Origin: Verrucomicrobiota bacterium
GTDB taxonomy: Bacteria; Verrucomicrobiota; Verrucomicrobiia; Opitutales; Opitutaceae
Reading direction: 5' to 3'
Assembly (NCBI GenBank): GCA_023433275.1
Contig: JAEZDN010000134.1
Span: forward strand, 1-13,595
Length of the DNA: 13,595 bases
The notes beneath the pieces were generated by a model, which was not told the origin of the DNA, made no database searches, and saw only the letters and a program-made list of their open reading frames with translations. Made by a program: the position numbers and the translations under genes. Positions 12,607 to 13,595 of this stretch are shown one piece after another (position 1 is the first letter of the stretch; each line of letters starts with the position of its first letter).

Positions 12607-13311
12607 TCACAACAACCCCGCCAGCACCCGGTCCTTCGTCAGCGCAAATGCCGCGCGCACCGCGACGAACGCCCCCACCATCTCGCGCGGTGACCCCGCC
12701 CGCGGGAAACGCATCTCGAGCGTCGCACCATCGCACACAACCTCCGCCTCCACGCCCTCCACCTTCAGCGTGCACTGCCGGCAATCCGACGGATAACTCA
12801 CCGTCATGGCATCCCCCGCCGGCCTCGCCTCCACCGCATCGATCACCGCCTCGACCTTCACGCCCTTCGCCAGTGCGAACACGATCGTGGAAAAACAACC
12901 CGCAAACAACTGGTCGAACTCCTCCAGTTCCACCAACTCGCCGCTCCGCAGGCTGTGCAGCGTTCGCGACACCCGAAACGACGCCGGATCCTCCCGCTCC
13001 AATTCGTACGCGATCTCCAGCGTGAAATCCCTCGTCGTCAGCACCGCTGCCGGACTCGTCACGTCGAGCGCCAAGTCCGCCCGCTTGTAACCGAGCGCCT
13101 CCTTCGCCCGCTGATAAAACGCCTCGCCCTCCTCCGCCAATTCCGCGGAACACAATTTTCCCAGGAATGCGGTTGTCACCGCATTCACCGCATCGGGCAC
13201 CGTGTGGTGTTGCTTGCGAAAGCCCGCCAGGTTTTTGACCGCGCCCGCGCTATGCCCGACCAGGCTGACCTGGGCGACAAACTTGCTCTCGCGATTCGAC
13301 GTCTTGGCCAT
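12607..13311 (-). CDS. Uncharacterised 234-residue protein
   Basis: A complete frame of 234 residues beginning M-A-K-T-S-N-R-E-S-K-F. No signal peptide or membrane segment is clear. The pattern looks like a mixed alpha/beta soluble protein: an Ala-rich helical part (about 38-75), strands around 78-120, an acidic stretch E-L-V-E-L-E-E-F-D (125-133), and a beta-rich second half. C177-R-Q-C180 forms a single C-x-x-C that could hold a metal or be redox active, but there is no partner pair. I do not recognise the family. Reading-frame length and sensible composition make it more likely than the overlapping frames on either strand. It is monocistronic here: its 3' end faces the mdh terminator and its 5' side is a repeat-containing gap. 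Confidence 0.72.
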   Translation of the reverse strand: MAKTSNRESKFVAQVSLVGHSAGAVKNLAGFRKQHHTVPDAVNAVTTAFLGKLCSAELAEEGEAFYQRAKEALGYKRADLALDVTSPAAVLTTRDFTLEIAYELEREDPASFRVSRTLHSLRSGELVELEEFDQLFAGCFSTIVFALAKGVKVEAVIDAVEARPAGDAMTVSYPSDCRQCTLKVEGVEAEVVCDGATLEMRFPRAGSPREMVGAFVAVRAAFALTKDRVLAGLL

Positions 13312-13391
13312 CGGTCCGCGAGTGAGTCAGGCGAAACCCAGCGCCGCCAGAAAATATCCCGTTCCCGACCGCGGAGTCCTTCTCCCCTCTT

Positions 13392-13414
13392 TGTAGGAGC
13401 CGGCTTGCAGGCGA
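13392..13414 (+). repeat. REP-like element, forward copy
   Basis: Begins TGTAGGAGCC and ends AGGCGA, with a small stem GCC/GGC around GGCTTGCA. The layout resembles the GTAGGAGC-type REP elements known from Pseudomonas and other genera. It matches the inverted copy at 13446-13468 at 18 of 23 positions. Confidence 0.6.
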
Positions 13415-13445
13415 TCCCCACGCACACCGTTGGCACCCCACCCCC

Positions 13446-13468
13446 TCGCCTATAAACAGGCTCCCACA
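13446..13468 (-). repeat. REP-like element, inverted copy
   Basis: On the minus strand it begins TGTGGGAGCC and ends AGGCGA, the same frame as the forward copy 31 nt away. The inverted pair is the arrangement called a BIME in enterobacteria and pseudomonads. No transposase gene (RAYT type) is in the window. Confidence 0.6.
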
Positions 13469-13481
13469 CTCCACCTTGGAG

Positions 13482-13500
13482 CCGGGGCGCCCCGCCCCGG
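13482..13500. other. GC-rich hairpin next to the REP pair
   Basis: CCGGGGCG (13482-13489) and CGCCCCGG (13493-13500) form a perfect 8-bp stem with loop CCC. No T tract follows. It may be part of the same repeat cluster. Confidence 0.5.
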
Positions 13501-13544
13501 TGTTTGGAACACCCGCTCCCCAGAGACAGGCGGATTTCACCAAC

Positions 13545-13569
13545 AAAAAAGCGGCCGCCCCGAGGCCGC
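13545..13569 (-). terminator. Minus-strand terminator for a gene beyond the right edge
   Basis: Read on the minus strand, GCGGCC (13569-13564) pairs with GGCCGC (13556-13551) across a 7-nt loop and is followed by six T (13550-13545). No minus-strand gene in the window ends before it, so it should belong to one to the right of 13595. Confidence 0.75.
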
Positions 13570-13595
13570 CCCGTGCCATTCCCGGGTTGAGGGCG

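Noticed and set aside
12464..13153. 229-codon minus-strand frame running into the mdh terminator
   Set aside because: It crosses the terminator and the dispersed palindrome (whose translation ends in the familiar I-L-R-C-A-Q-D-D artefact) and overlaps the better frame at 12607-13311.

Overview
The window is GC-rich chromosomal DNA carrying mostly housekeeping genes. Gene density, codon use dominated by G/C third positions, weak Shine-Dalgarno signals, frequent GTG/TTG starts and the style of several proteins (Ala-rich insertions, a type-2 malate dehydrogenase, a LysR protein beginning MQIENFKIF) suggest Verrucomicrobiota, perhaps Opitutaceae. That assignment is an inference from protein style, not from a marker gene.

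Layout, left to right. (1) 1-546: the 3' end of a gene for an Ala/Val/Pro-rich protein made of 24-residue repeats, closed by a strong terminator. (2) 603-2266: a doubtful small membrane protein, then a VOC-fold protein and an EamA-type transporter on the minus strand. (3) 2403-5759: an atypical SDR/epimerase-like protein (+), a secreted TlpA-like thioredoxin (-) with its own terminator, a LysR regulator (-), and the PLP homeostasis protein YggS (+) divergent from it, with a LysR-type dyad between them. (4) 5940-8733: a SirB1-family protein, then aroE (shikimate dehydrogenase) overlapping a prepilin peptidase gene by 4 nt. (5) 8773-9883: ygfZ and a 72-codon gene, both on the minus strand. (6) 9884-11382: a 443-nt leader followed by a DAHP synthase (aroF type). 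(7) 11488-12539: mdh with a terminator. (8) 12607-13595: an unrecognised protein, then a gene-free tail with an inverted pair of REP-like elements, a GC hairpin and a minus-strand terminator for a gene beyond the right edge.

The most interesting region is the aroF leader. It holds two direct copies of a 90-bp unit, 167 bp apart, differing at only 3 positions. Each copy has a 7-bp hairpin, a short linker, and a 13-bp GC-rich hairpin followed by a T-rich tract, that is, an intrinsic terminator pointing toward aroF. Two of the three substitutions fall in the terminator stem and swap G-U with A-U pairs, so pairing is kept. In each copy the start of the unit also reads as the end of a short ORF whose last residues are (L/F)-Y-H-F-S-R-L-A-G-(V/D)-L-G-stop. 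The first such ORF (30 codons) has four Phe/Tyr codons in nine. The layout fits a tandem transcription attenuator, possibly sensing aromatic amino acids, on the first enzyme of the shikimate pathway. No classical antiterminator pairing was found, so the mechanism is open.

Functionally, aroF and aroE are steps 1 and 4 of chorismate synthesis but are not in one operon here. The other genes look like an ordinary mixture of core metabolism, envelope and redox functions. No tRNA, rRNA, CRISPR array or transposase gene was seen.
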